Assembly (NCBI RefSeq): GCF_000389635.1
Contig: NC_021182.1
Coordinates: forward strand, 1,860,001 to 1,924,000
Source of the DNA: Clostridium pasteurianum BC1
GTDB taxonomy: Bacteria > Bacillota > Clostridia > Clostridiales > Clostridiaceae
Direction of reading: 5' to 3'
DNA length: 64,000 nt
A model generated the notes under the pieces. It was not told the DNA's origin, did no database searches, and worked only from the letters and a program-made list of their open reading frames with translations. Shown one piece after another: positions 1 to 8,904 of the stretch (within the stretch, counting starts at the first letter, position 1; the number at the start of each line of letters is the position of its first letter). A program made the position numbers and the translations under genes.

Positions 1-440
1 TATTTATAATGTAATTCGTTTAATTTGTCTATAGTTGTATGTTCTTCTTTATACAGATGTACTAAATATTTTATGAATTTCTCAAATCGTTCAAGTATTA
101 AATAATAAGGCCCAGCTTTGATAATTTTTAGTAAAGGCTCACGATGCTTCTTCAAGTGTGCAAAGAGGAGATCATTAAGAACATCATTCTGATTATTACC
201 CTGTATTTTTTTTGTTATTTCTAGACGCTCTTTAAATATATAATCCAAATATTTGATAATAATATCATCTTTACTTTTATAATTCCTGTAGAAAGTCTGT
301 CTGGCGACTCCTGCTTTTTTTGTAATGTTGGTAATTTTAATCTTATCGTAGGGTGTTGTCTCCAATAATAAAAGTAAGGCCTCTAAAATCCATTCTCTTG
401 TCCGCTGAACTTGTTTATTTACCAAATTTTTTTGATGCAA
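1..440 (-). CDS. TetR-family transcriptional regulator, C-terminus cut by window edge
   Basis: Reading the minus strand from a TTG at 440-438 (in frame with a GTG at 443-441) behind an AGAGGTG ribosome site gives an open frame of about 146 residues that leaves the window still open. The N-terminus has the TetR helix-turn-helix: helix 1 region REWILEALLLLL, then KITNITKKAGVARQTFYRNYKSKDDI, in which GVARQTFYRNY is the recognition helix. It faces away from the glycosyltransferase starting at 568, with 127 bp between, a layout typical of a TetR repressor controlling a divergent resistance or modification gene. Its ligand is unknown. The initiation codon is the least certain part. Confidence 0.85.
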   Translation of the reverse strand, partial: MHQKNLVNKQVQRTREWILEALLLLLETTPYDKIKITNITKKAGVARQTFYRNYKSKDDIIIKYLDYIFKERLEITKKIQGNNQNDVLNDLLFAHLKKHREPLLKIIKAGPYYLILERFEKFIKYLVHLYKEEHTTIDKLNELHYK

Positions 441-567
441 CACTTTCACCTCTTTTGTCTATTTTCGTGGATAAAGTCCTCATTTTAATTGAACTTTGTT
501 TTTACTTATACTATAATTTATTCCATCACTTGGTACAAGTGTAAATTGTAAATGGAGGTTGATTAAA

Positions 568-1740
568 GTGAAGAAAACTCATATTGCAATGATTAACGTT
601 TCTGCTTATGGACATATTAATCCAACACTAGCCGTTGTATCAGAGCTCGTTAAAAGAGGCTATGAAGTGACTTATCCAACAACTGAAGAATTTATGCCTG
701 CTATTAGGGAGTCAGGGGGTACTCCTTTTCTCTATCATTCCAAATTAAGTCAATTAGATCATGTAAAGATAATAGAAGACGTAAAAATGAGAGATAAAAA
801 TGTCCCAATTATGATACTTGAAGAAGCCATATCTACTTTTTCACAATTGGAGCAGTTGTATAAAGATGATCTTCCTGATTTAATTCTGTTTGATTTTATG
901 GCATTAGCCGGAAAATTGTTTGCTGCAAAGCACGGCATAGATTCAGTACAGCTATCTTCTTCCTATGCTCAGAATGAGCATTTATCAATAATATCTAATT
1001 TCCCTAACGAAGTAATAAAAGAATTGGCGTCGATGCTTGAGGTTTTTTCTGAGAAGGAAGGAATTGCAGGTTTATCTGTTCAGGAATTATTAGGTTCTGA
1101 AAAATTAAATATTGCCTTTTTACCTCGGGCTTTTCAGCCTAAAGGTGATACCTTTGATGAACGCTTTCTTTTTGTTGGTCCGTCTATCGGAAAACGCAGC
1201 TATCATGAGAGTCTGTATATCGATGGGAATAATGATCATCCTGTAATGTTGATTTCACTAGGTACTATTTTCAACCCATGGTCAGAATTTTATAAAATGT
1301 GCATGGAAGCTTTTCGTGATTCTAGATGGCAAGTTATCATGTCCATAGGGACAAAGATTAATCCAGAAACTTTGGGAGAGATTCCAAATAACTTTACTGT
1401 TCGCCAGCAAGTTCCACAGATCGAAATTCTTCCATATACAGAGTTATTCATCACTCATGGTGGCATGAACAGCACTATGGAAGCGTTGAACTATGGTGTG
1501 CCAATGGTTGTTATTCCACAAATGTTTGAACAAGAAATAACCGCCCGTCGGGTAACTGAATTAGGATTAGGGCAGCATTTTCTACCAAATGAAGTAAATG
1601 CTCAAGTCTTACAGAAATCTGTTCAACAAGTTTCAACGGACAAGCAATTGAAGAAGCGGGTGTATGACATGCAGCAGAAAATTCAAGAAGCAGGCGGAGC
1701 TAAAAAAGCAGCTGAAGAAATTGAAAAGTTTTTAAATTAA
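568..1740 (+). CDS. MGT-family (macrolide-type) UDP-glycosyltransferase
   Basis: A 390-residue GT1/GT-B enzyme expected to move a sugar from a UDP-sugar onto a small hydrophobic acceptor such as a macrolide or flavonoid. The N-terminal motif AYGHINPTLAVVSEL is the acceptor-side His region. Near residues 290-330 lies the donor motif FITHGGMNSTMEAL followed by GVPMVVIPQMFEQ, typical of YjiC/OleD-like enzymes. The full family length is present. An upstream TTG at 559 is in frame, but the GGAGG at 554-558 touches it, so the GTG at 568 (9-nt spacing) is the better start. The divergent TetR gene probably regulates it. The pair could be acquired resistance cargo. The acceptor is not predictable. Confidence 0.9.
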   Translation: MKKTHIAMINVSAYGHINPTLAVVSELVKRGYEVTYPTTEEFMPAIRESGGTPFLYHSKLSQLDHVKIIEDVKMRDKNVPIMILEEAISTFSQLEQLYKDDLPDLILFDFMALAGKLFAAKHGIDSVQLSSSYAQNEHLSIISNFPNEVIKELASMLEVFSEKEGIAGLSVQELLGSEKLNIAFLPRAFQPKGDTFDERFLFVGPSIGKRSYHESLYIDGNNDHPVMLISLGTIFNPWSEFYKMCMEAFRDSRWQVIMSIGTKINPETLGEIPNNFTVRQQVPQIEILPYTELFITHGGMNSTMEALNYGVPMVVIPQMFEQEITARRVTELGLGQHFLPNEVNAQVLQKSVQQVSTDKQLKKRVYDMQQKIQEAGGAKKAAEEIEKFLN

Positions 1741-2202
1741 AAAAAGAAAGAGGTATTTTGGCTTAAAATTTTAAATATCAAATATAAAAAATAGATGTAT
1801 AATAAAAATTCCTTACATTTGTTTTTTATATTTAATGCTTAAGAGGTAGAAAAATTTATGGAATATAGTAGTATAAATTATGTATTAAGTATACCAGATT
1901 CTATATATTATTATTGTTATCAATACTGTAAGTTATGACTATATACTGCGAATAATTTATTTGAAAAAATTTAATTATTGATAAAAAAATAATGTCATGT
2001 TATAATCACACCAAATATATATGAATTATATGAATAAGGCAGCAGTAACATAAATAATTGTTTTAAAAATTAATCAGAGAAAATTTATATAATCAGCGAA
2101 TGTGAAATTGTTATTGCTGTATTATTTTTTGAATGTAATGAAATGTTTGTAAAATAGAGAAATTATAAAATATTATGCAAAAATATGAGGGGAATGAGTT
2201 AA
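1741..2202. other. AT-rich intergenic stretch, no gene seen
   Basis: These 462 bp are strongly AT-rich with stops in all frames. No RNA gene or strong terminator was recognised. A GAGGGGAATGAG ribosome site for the next gene lies at its end. Confidence 0.5.
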
Positions 2203-2685
2203 ATGGCTAAACAAGTTGATGTAGAAAGGATTAAAAATATAGCAGAAGGATACCATCGTAATGGAGATTTTTACTGTTCTGAATCCGTCGTTAAAAGTAT
2301 AAAAGATGAGTTTGAGTTACCAATACCTGACGATATCATTGCAGCAGCATCAGGATTTGCAGTAGGTATTGGAGGTTCTGGATGCACGTGTGGTGCTGTT
2401 ACTGGTGGAATCATGGCATTAGGACTTTTTTTCGGAAGAACTGAAGCTAAAGATAAGAAAGTTGAGAAAGCAAAGGCTCTTTCTAACGAACTACATGAAT
2501 TTTTTAGAAATCGTCATAAGTGCTTATGTTGTAGAGTACTAACAAAAGGAATGGAAATTGGTTCATCTGAACATAAGGCACAATGTGTCTCATTTACAGG
2601 TGAGGTTGCTAAGGAAGTAGCTAAAATTATTATTAGGGAGTCAGGTAATAAGTACATAGAAAAGGAGAATTCAAATGAAGTATAG
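2203..2685 (+). CDS. C_GCAxxG_C_C family putative redox-active protein
   Basis: A 160-residue soluble protein with the spaced cysteines that define this family: FYCSES near residue 25, the glycine-rich core GGSGCTCGAVTGG near residues 62-74, KCLCCRVL near 105-112 and AQCVSFTG near 126. The family is small and thought to be redox-active or metal-binding, with no settled reaction. The gene ends inside the start of the methyltransferase at 2675 (11-bp overlap), so the two are almost certainly co-translated. The ATG is supported by an upstream GAGGGG. Confidence 0.85.
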   Translation: MAKQVDVERIKNIAEGYHRNGDFYCSESVVKSIKDEFELPIPDDIIAAASGFAVGIGGSGCTCGAVTGGIMALGLFFGRTEAKDKKVEKAKALSNELHEFFRNRHKCLCCRVLTKGMEIGSSEHKAQCVSFTGEVAKEVAKIIIRESGNKYIEKENSNEV

Positions 2686-3247
2686 AGAGTCAGAAATGCC
2701 AATAGAAGAACTATGGCAATCATTTTTTAATCCAGTAGACATTCTTAAACAAATGGGTGTAGACAAAAATATAAGAATTTTAATTGATATAGGATGTGGT
2801 TATGGTACGTTTTTGTTACCAGCTACTGAACTTGTAAGTGGGAATGTTATTGGAATAGATGTTGATGAAAAAATGATAGAGGTCTGTGGGAATAAGATAC
2901 AAGATACTAGCATTTCAAATGTTCACCTAATTAACGGTGATATTTCTAAAGAGGACACAATAGAACAATTAAAAAAATATAAGGCTGAAATTGATTATAT
3001 AACATTATTTAATATTATCCATTGCGAAAAACCATTAGATTTACTTCAAAGCGTTTATGATGTTTTAAACAAGAATGGCAAAATAGGGGTTATACATTGG
3101 AAATATGAAGAAACTCCAAGAGGACCATCAATGGAAATAAGACCTAAACCTGAAACTATTATAGAATGGGCTTCAAAGGTAGGATTTACTTTGAAGAATC
3201 AGATTGACCTTCCACCTTATCATTTTGGTTTGGTGTTTGTAAAATAA
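2675..3247 (+). CDS. Class I SAM-dependent methyltransferase
   Basis: A 190-residue Rossmann methyltransferase. Motif I is LIDIGCGYGTFLLPA (about residues 36-50), followed by the acidic motif VIGIDVDEKMIEV that binds the SAM ribose, and the post-II segment DYITLFNIIHCEKPLDLLQ. The substrate is unknown; the compact length fits small-molecule methyltransferases. An AAAAGGAG ribosome site 7 nt before the ATG sits inside the end of the preceding redox-cysteine gene, so the two form a translationally coupled pair. A shared role, possibly in metalloid or thiol chemistry, is only an inference from context. Confidence 0.88.
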   Translation: MKYRESEMPIEELWQSFFNPVDILKQMGVDKNIRILIDIGCGYGTFLLPATELVSGNVIGIDVDEKMIEVCGNKIQDTSISNVHLINGDISKEDTIEQLKKYKAEIDYITLFNIIHCEKPLDLLQSVYDVLNKNGKIGVIHWKYEETPRGPSMEIRPKPETIIEWASKVGFTLKNQIDLPPYHFGLVFVK

Positions 3248-3613
3248 ATTAGGGATAAGAGAATATGAAAGTTTGGCTTATGAAATGGTTAAAAGAGGTG
3301 CCGATACCATTGAATTAGCTTTTTTTGTTGTACTTTATTTTTAGCGACATATACTGGTATTATTTCTGTAAATAAAATTAATAATTTGTTAACATTTTTT
3401 ATATAACTAGTCAAAACTAATATATAAAATCACTCTAATCTTGTTTTAACTAAAATCACTTTGTATATCAAATAAATCCAATCGGAAATCTATTATTAAA
3501 ACAAACATTAATCAATAAAAGTAATTATAACTAAAGATAACCGATAATTTGATTTTATATAATACTTAAGTATAATTAATAAAAACTAGTTATAATAAAA
3601 GGAGAAAAAAGAT
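3248..3613. other. Intergenic region with a possible short gene remnant
   Basis: Right after the methyltransferase stop, a start-less plus-strand frame (about 3250-3344) reads LGIREYESLAYEMVKRGADT and then ends. It looks protein-like and may be the decayed end of an unrecognised gene. The remainder is AT-rich with no feature seen until the AAAAGGAG before 3614. Confidence 0.3.
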
Positions 3614-4909
3614 ATGTGTAATTGTGGTTGTCAACATATCGAACTAACGTTTAAAGATAAAGAATTTTGTAAAGAACAAATAAAAAAATATTCGGGAAAG
3701 ATAAAAAAACTTTCTTTAGTCACAAGTGATAAGAACTACGTAGAAACTAATAGCGATATTAATTTAATGCAAATATTCTTGTTATTCTTTAAGATAGGAT
3801 TTACAGCCTTTGGTCCTTCCATGATAATAGAAACAAAAAAACATATTGTAAAAAAGTTAAAGTGGATTAATGAAAAAGAACTTCTTGAAGGACTTGCACT
3901 TGCACAACTAATACCTGGAGCAACCTTTGTTTCTCTTGCTATTTATATCGGTTATAAATTAAAGGGATTATTGGGTGCCATAGCAAGTTTCATAGGGTTT
4001 ATTTTTGCACCATTTTTTATTATGTTAGTGTTGTCATTGCTATATTTTAAGTATGAAAATATAGCATTTGTAAATGTTTTATTTAAAGGACTTGGAGCTG
4101 TAGTTGTTGCACTTATATTAAATGCTGTATGTGATTTGGCTAGAACAACAACTACTAATATCCAAACAATTATAATAGCTGTCACCGCTTTTATAATTTC
4201 TATATTATATAATAACATTTTTTTTATCTTATTTATTTCAGCACTGATGGGAATAATGCTTATTCCTAAAAGTACAGAGGATATGAAAAATACATACATA
4301 ATTGAGAAAACTAAAATACAGTGGAAAAATATCATAATAATTTGTATCACAATTTTAATTTTTTTTATTCTAACTGCTTTTAATAAAGAACTATTAAGTA
4401 TTGCAGGAACATTTTTTAAGATTGGAACATTGGCATTTGGTAATGGTTTTACAATGATTCCACTAATACAGCAAGAAGTTGTTAACACTAATCATTGGCT
4501 AAACCTTAATCAGTTCATGGTTGGTGTGGCACTAGGCCAAATGACACCTGGACCAGTAACTATTACAGCTACGTTTATAGGATATAAGGTTATGGGATTG
4601 ATAGGTGCGGTAGTCGGAACTCTATCAATATATGCATCATCTTTTCTTTTTGTAGTAATCACCTTTAGAATTTATACAAAAATTAAGAAATATACTTGGA
4701 CAAATTCCGTATTAAGTGGATTACTTTCATCTTTTGTAGGGATTATGACATTAGTAGTAATAAATACAGGAAGACATGCCATTATTGATATTTATACTTT
4801 AATATTGTTTGTATTATCCTTTATTATGCTGCAATTTACCAAATTAGACTCTAAGTTAGTAATATTAGGTGGTACAATATTATATCTCATAATTTATTAT
4901 TTAAAATAA
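3614..4909 (+). CDS. chrA: Chromate-type ion transporter (two fused CHR domains)
   Basis: A 431-residue membrane protein with both CHR halves fused. Half 1 has FFKIGFTAFGPSMI and LAQLIPGATFVSLAIYIGYKLKG; half 2 has FFKIGTLAFGNGFTMIPLIQQE and ALGQMTPGPVTITATFIGYKV. About ten membrane segments can be seen. CHR proteins export chromate or related oxyanions; many clostridial members have unproven substrates. The first 50 residues are unusual: a soluble, lysine-rich extension starting MCNCGCQHIEL with a CxCxC cluster, not a standard part of ChrA. The ATG has an AAAAGGAG at good spacing, so the extension appears genuine. Confidence 0.85.
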   Translation: MCNCGCQHIELTFKDKEFCKEQIKKYSGKIKKLSLVTSDKNYVETNSDINLMQIFLLFFKIGFTAFGPSMIIETKKHIVKKLKWINEKELLEGLALAQLIPGATFVSLAIYIGYKLKGLLGAIASFIGFIFAPFFIMLVLSLLYFKYENIAFVNVLFKGLGAVVVALILNAVCDLARTTTTNIQTIIIAVTAFIISILYNNIFFILFISALMGIMLIPKSTEDMKNTYIIEKTKIQWKNIIIICITILIFFILTAFNKELLSIAGTFFKIGTLAFGNGFTMIPLIQQEVVNTNHWLNLNQFMVGVALGQMTPGPVTITATFIGYKVMGLIGAVVGTLSIYASSFLFVVITFRIYTKIKKYTWTNSVLSGLLSSFVGIMTLVVINTGRHAIIDIYTLILFVLSFIMLQFTKLDSKLVILGGTILYLIIYYLK

Positions 4910-5116
4910 CGATAGTATAATAACTAAATATATGATATTTTTAATAATAACCTTTAGAAATGACAATAGCTTTTAGTAAAAATATTTAATAATAATATTA
5001 TTTATATCTATTTTTTATGAATGAATTTATATCCTATATTTTTAAATATCACCGATGATTATTTTATTTAAATAAAGGTGTATAATTAAGAGAGGATTCT
5101 ATGTCAAAAGTATTGA

Positions 5117-5152
5117 AAGGAGGCATAACCTGAAAATAACAGGTTAATTATG
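5117..5152 (+). promoter_or_regulatory. Shine-Dalgarno separated from AUG by a hairpin
   Basis: AAGGAGG (5117-5123) is the only good ribosome site for the P-type ATPase, but the ATG is at 5150, 26 nt away. Between them TAACCTG (5126-5132) pairs with CAGGTTA (5140-5146) over a 7-nt loop. Folding this stem leaves about 5 unpaired nucleotides between the ribosome site and the start, so the hairpin may be required for initiation. A 10-codon frame (ATG at 5101, TGA at 5131-5133) overlaps it. Confidence 0.5.
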
Positions 5153-7912
5153 ATGAAGACAGAAAATATATTTAGATTAACAGTTGATGATTTATTTAAA
5201 GAATTGAATTCTTCGATTAAAGGTCTAACAAATAGTGAGGCAAGATCAAAAATTCAGAAATATGGTTATAATGAAATCAAAGAAGTAAAAAAGTCATCAC
5301 TTATATCCAGATTTTTAGCTAATTTTACTCATCTATTAGCAATACTGCTTTGGATTGCTAGTATATTATCATTTGTTGGAGGTATGCCTCAGCTTGGATG
5401 GTCAATAGTATTGGTAATAATAATAAATGCGCTATTTAGCTTTTGGCAGGAATTTAAAGCCGAACAGGCTACAGAAAGCCTTAAAAAGATGCTTCCACCC
5501 TATGTAAAGGTAATTAGGGATGGACATCAGCAGCAAATGCTTGCTAAGGAATTGGTACCTGGCGATTTGATTTACTTGGAGGAAGGCGATCATGTACCTG
5601 CTGATGCAAGACTTATCGAGGCATTTGAAATGAGAACTATAAATGCTGCTTTAACTGGTGAATCGGAACCTGTAAGAAGAAGCTCAGATGTTGTTCTGGA
5701 AAGTCAAGTAACCCTACTTCAGTCACCTAATATAGTTTTCATGGGGACAAATGTGGCATCTGGTACAGGCACTGCAGTTGTTTATGCAACAGGTATGGAA
5801 ACGCAGTTTGGGAAAATTGCGTCACTGACACAAAACATAAAAGCAGAACAAAGCCCGCTGCAAAAGCAGTTGACAAGAGTTGCTAAATTTATAGCATATC
5901 TTTCACTTGTAATGGGAGTGTTTTTCTTTCTGCTTGGATTAATAATGGGAAGATCATTAGTGGACACATTTATGTTTGCAATAGGTATAATTACTGCAAA
6001 TGTACCTGAGGGATTGCTTCCTACTGTGACTCTGGCACTTGCTATAGGTGTGCAGAGAATGGCAAAGAGACATGCTCTAGTAAAGAAGTTGTCAAGTGTT
6101 GAAACACTTGGTGGTGCAACGGTAATATGTACCGATAAAACAGGTACATTGACTCAGAATGAAATGACAGTTAGAGAAATATGGACACCTAATGATTATT
6201 ATACAGTAAGTGGCGTAGGATATGAGCCAAAGGGAGATTTTTTAATAGAGGGGAATAAGGTTGACGAAAAAAGCTTTCCCGATGATTTGTCACTGCTTTT
6301 AAAGATAGGTTTGATTTGCAATAACAGCAGAATAGTAAAACCTTCTAGTGATAACCCTTCATGGAACATAATTGGTGACCCAACTGAAGGTTCCCTTGTT
6401 GTATTAGCAGGAAAAGCCGGATTCACTAGAGAAGATATCCTTAGAGAATATCCAATAATTTCTCAGCTGCCTTTTGATTCAAGACGCAAGAGAATGAGTT
6501 CTGTGCATAATGCTGGAAAAGATGTTTATGTATTTACAAAGGGTGCACCAAAAGAGACTATTTCAGTTTGTAGTCATATCTTTAAGGGAAAAGATAGAAT
6601 CGAAAAATTAGAGAAAGAAGACATTCAAAAAATTATAGAACAAAATGATAAATTTGCCCAGGCAGGTTTAAGAGTTCTGGCAATGGCTTATAAAAGGATG
6701 TATAAAAAGGATGAAGATTATAAAGTAGATAATACTGAAAACGATTTGGTTTTTGTGGGGCTTACAGCTATGATGGATCCACCAAGAACTGAAGTAGAAA
6801 AAGCGGTTAAACATGCTCAAAAAGCAGGAATAAAAATAATAATGATTACAGGAGACTATGGTTTAACAGCAGAATCTATAGCAAGAAAAATAGGAATTAT
6901 AAAAGGCCTTCACCCAAGAATAATTACAGGAAATGAGCTAGATAAAATATCAGATATAGATTTAAAAAATGAATTAAAGGACAAAGAAATTATTTTTGCT
7001 AGGGTCGCACCTGAACATAAGATGAAGGTTGTATCAGCTCTTAAAGAAATGGGTGAGGTAGTTGCTGTTACTGGTGATGGAGTAAATGATTCCCCAGCCC
7101 TTAAGAGGGCTGATATAGGTATAGCAATGGGAAAATCAGGCACAGATGTTGCAAGGGAAGTTGCAACAATGGTATTAACAGATGATAATTTTGCAAGCAT
7201 AGTAAACGCTATAGAAGAAGGAAGAGCAGTATATGATAATGTTAGAAAGTTCATAACTTATATATTTGCTCATTTAACTCCTGAAGCTATACCATATATA
7301 CTGTTTTCGCTGTTTAATATACCACTCCCTATAACAGTAATGCAAATACTAGCAATTGATCTTGGAACTGAAACATTGCCAGCGCTTGCCCTGGGTGTTG
7401 AACTTCCAGAACCTGGAATTATGGACAGGCCTCCAAAATCACCGAAGGAAAAACTCTTGAATTTTTCATTATTCTTTAGAGGATATATTTTACTTGGATT
7501 AATAAATTCAGCAGCAGTTCTAGCAGGATATTTCTGGGTATTGCATAATGGGGGATGGCACTGGGGACAGATTTTAACGGCTGACAATCTACTTTCAAGA
7601 AAAGCAGCTACTATGAGCTTTTTAGGAATTGTAATTATGCAGGTAGCAAATGTGTTTGCTTGTCGTACAGAAGTTGCATCAATGTTTAGTATAGGAATGT
7701 TTACTAATAAACTTCTGAATGCAGGCGTAATTTTTGAGTTAGCTTTAACTGCAGCTTTAATATACACACCATTTTTGCACAATATATTTGATACGTATCC
7801 GGTACCTTTTACCTATTGGTTGTTTTATATACCTTTTATACCAATTTTAATTGGAGCAGAAGAAATAAGAAAGCTGATTTCACGTAAAAAATTAGAAAAT
7901 ATAAAGGGGTAG
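5150..7912 (+). CDS. P-type cation ATPase, Na+/K+-ATPase-like (P2) branch
   Basis: A complete 920-residue P-type pump: N-terminal cation ATPase domain, actuator TGE (ALTGESEP, near residue 173), phosphorylation site DKTGTLTQNEMTV with D329, MITGDYGLTAESIARKIGI, hinge TGDGVNDSPALKRADIGIAMG, and a C-terminal membrane domain. The M4 motif NVPEGLLPTVTLALAIG and the M6 motif AIDLGTETLPALALG resemble Na,K/H,K-type pumps (P2C) more than SERCA, so Na+ or another monovalent ion is the likelier substrate than Ca2+; this is inference. No beta subunit is nearby. Translation may depend on the hairpin described at 5117-5152. Confidence 0.9.
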   Translation: MMKTENIFRLTVDDLFKELNSSIKGLTNSEARSKIQKYGYNEIKEVKKSSLISRFLANFTHLLAILLWIASILSFVGGMPQLGWSIVLVIIINALFSFWQEFKAEQATESLKKMLPPYVKVIRDGHQQQMLAKELVPGDLIYLEEGDHVPADARLIEAFEMRTINAALTGESEPVRRSSDVVLESQVTLLQSPNIVFMGTNVASGTGTAVVYATGMETQFGKIASLTQNIKAEQSPLQKQLTRVAKFIAYLSLVMGVFFFLLGLIMGRSLVDTFMFAIGIITANVPEGLLPTVTLALAIGVQRMAKRHALVKKLSSVETLGGATVICTDKTGTLTQNEMTVREIWTPNDYYTVSGVGYEPKGDFLIEGNKVDEKSFPDDLSLLLKIGLICNNSRIVKPSSDNPSWNIIGDPTEGSLVVLAGKAGFTREDILREYPIISQLPFDSRRKRMSSVHNAGKDVYVFTKGAPKETISVCSHIFKGKDRIEKLEKEDIQKIIEQNDKFAQAGLRVLAMAYKRMYKKDEDYKVDNTENDLVFVGLTAMMDPPRTEVEKAVKHAQKAGIKIIMITGDYGLTAESIARKIGIIKGLHPRIITGNELDKISDIDLKNELKDKEIIFARVAPEHKMKVVSALKEMGEVVAVTGDGVNDSPALKRADIGIAMGKSGTDVAREVATMVLTDDNFASIVNAIEEGRAVYDNVRKFITYIFAHLTPEAIPYILFSLFNIPLPITVMQILAIDLGTETLPALALGVELPEPGIMDRPPKSPKEKLLNFSLFFRGYILLGLINSAAVLAGYFWVLHNGGWHWGQILTADNLLSRKAATMSFLGIVIMQVANVFACRTEVASMFSIGMFTNKLLNAGVIFELALTAALIYTPFLHNIFDTYPVPFTYWLFYIPFIPILIGAEEIRKLISRKKLENIKG

Positions 7913-7918
7913 AAGGAG

Positions 7919-8309
7919 GTGACAGACTCTCTTTTGAGCCGATTTTTAATGATTATAAAAGGCTAATAATGTTTTTCATATGGGTATTGTTAATCATTCC
8001 ATTTTATCTTTGGGATAGACAGCGCAGATTGTAGGCTTTTGTGTAATAATGTTATAAATTTTCCTAGGAGTAATTCCTGGAATTGGAAGTATATTTAACA
8101 TGATTTTTATTGGAATTTTTGTTGATCTAATAAATAATATCGGAATATTAAAAACACCAGGAAGTATGTTAGGTAAAATACTAATGCTTATATCAGCCAT
8201 TATAATTATGGGAATTGCCACATATTTCTATTTGCAGTGGCAATTGACCCTTCTGTACAATTTGCATTTAAGATTGGGAAGTATGATTCTAAAAAAGCTC
8301 AACATATGA
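7919..8309 (+). pseudogene. Decayed YczE/YitT-like membrane protein
   Basis: Just after the ATPase an AAGGAGGTGAC ribosome site leads into frames broken by several stops. From 8058 the frame reads FLGVIPGIGSIFNMIFIG, then FVDLINNIGILKTPGSMLGK and a membrane helix, which resembles the central part of YczE-type membrane proteins. The N-terminal membrane part and the C-terminal part are missing or in other frames. This is a remnant; the family assignment is from motif resemblance only. Confidence 0.55.
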
Positions 8310-8364
8310 ACTTGGTAGACTTATATAAATATATGTGTAGCCATTATCATTTGAAAATATAGAT

Positions 8365-8406
8365 AATGGAAAAAGGTACATCCTATTAAATGTACCTTTT
8401 TCCATT
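8365..8406. terminator. Bidirectional hairpin terminator
   Basis: A perfect 17-bp stem (8365-8381 with 8390-8406) with an 8-nt loop lies between convergent transcription units. The internal A and T runs of the stem would serve both strands: the ATPase/remnant on plus and the 8421-8810 gene on minus. Confidence 0.8.
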
Positions 8407-8420
8407 GAAGAATTCTAAAC

Positions 8421-8810
8421 TCAAAAAGCATAATCTTTTTTTACTATTAATTTTGCTGATTTTATAAAATTTCCATCAACAAATATATTAGCAGCATATA
8501 CCCCAAGTGTATTAAAGGTTAAATTAGTTAGCCTATAAATTTTATTTTTATCTGGTTTTGAATTATCTTCAAAAGTATAGGTTTCTGAAGCATAAAACTT
8601 TCTTCCGTCCTCATCAATAAAGTCTACATGTATTTCCTTTGGTGGATCTTCAAAAATTGATTTTTCAAGAAGCACAACAAAGGAAGTTATTTTTAAATGA
8701 GTTGGAAAATATTTTGAACCAATTTCATTATAAATACCTACTACATTCATTTTACCTGTAGTCTGATCCATATAAGCTGAATCACAGAAAAATGCACCTT
8801 GTACTTCCAT
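8421..8810 (-). CDS. DUF6941-like small protein of unknown function
   Basis: A soluble protein of about 129 residues with the pattern EVQGAFFCDSAYMDQTTGKMNVVGIYNEI near its start, followed by predicted beta strands (ITSFVVLLE, EIHVDFIDEDGR, LGVYAANIFVDG). It resembles the DUF6941 family, beta-sandwich proteins without a known role. Longer starts exist at ATG 8816 and TTG 8825, but GGGAG at 8823-8819 is best spaced for the ATG at 8810. It stands alone and converges on the terminator at 8365-8406. No signal peptide is seen. Confidence 0.65.
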   Translation of the reverse strand: MEVQGAFFCDSAYMDQTTGKMNVVGIYNEIGSKYFPTHLKITSFVVLLEKSIFEDPPKEIHVDFIDEDGRKFYASETYTFEDNSKPDKNKIYRLTNLTFNTLGVYAANIFVDGNFIKSAKLIVKKDYAF

Positions 8811-8904
8811 TGACATCGCTCCCAATCCATATTATAAAAATTTGAATTATAACTTTGTTTTATATTATTATAATACATTTATACAAAATATTATAAAGTT
8901 ATTT

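Noticed and set aside
353-544. 63-codon plus-strand frame
   Set aside because: It lies antisense to the TetR gene, has no ribosome site and no protein-like pattern.
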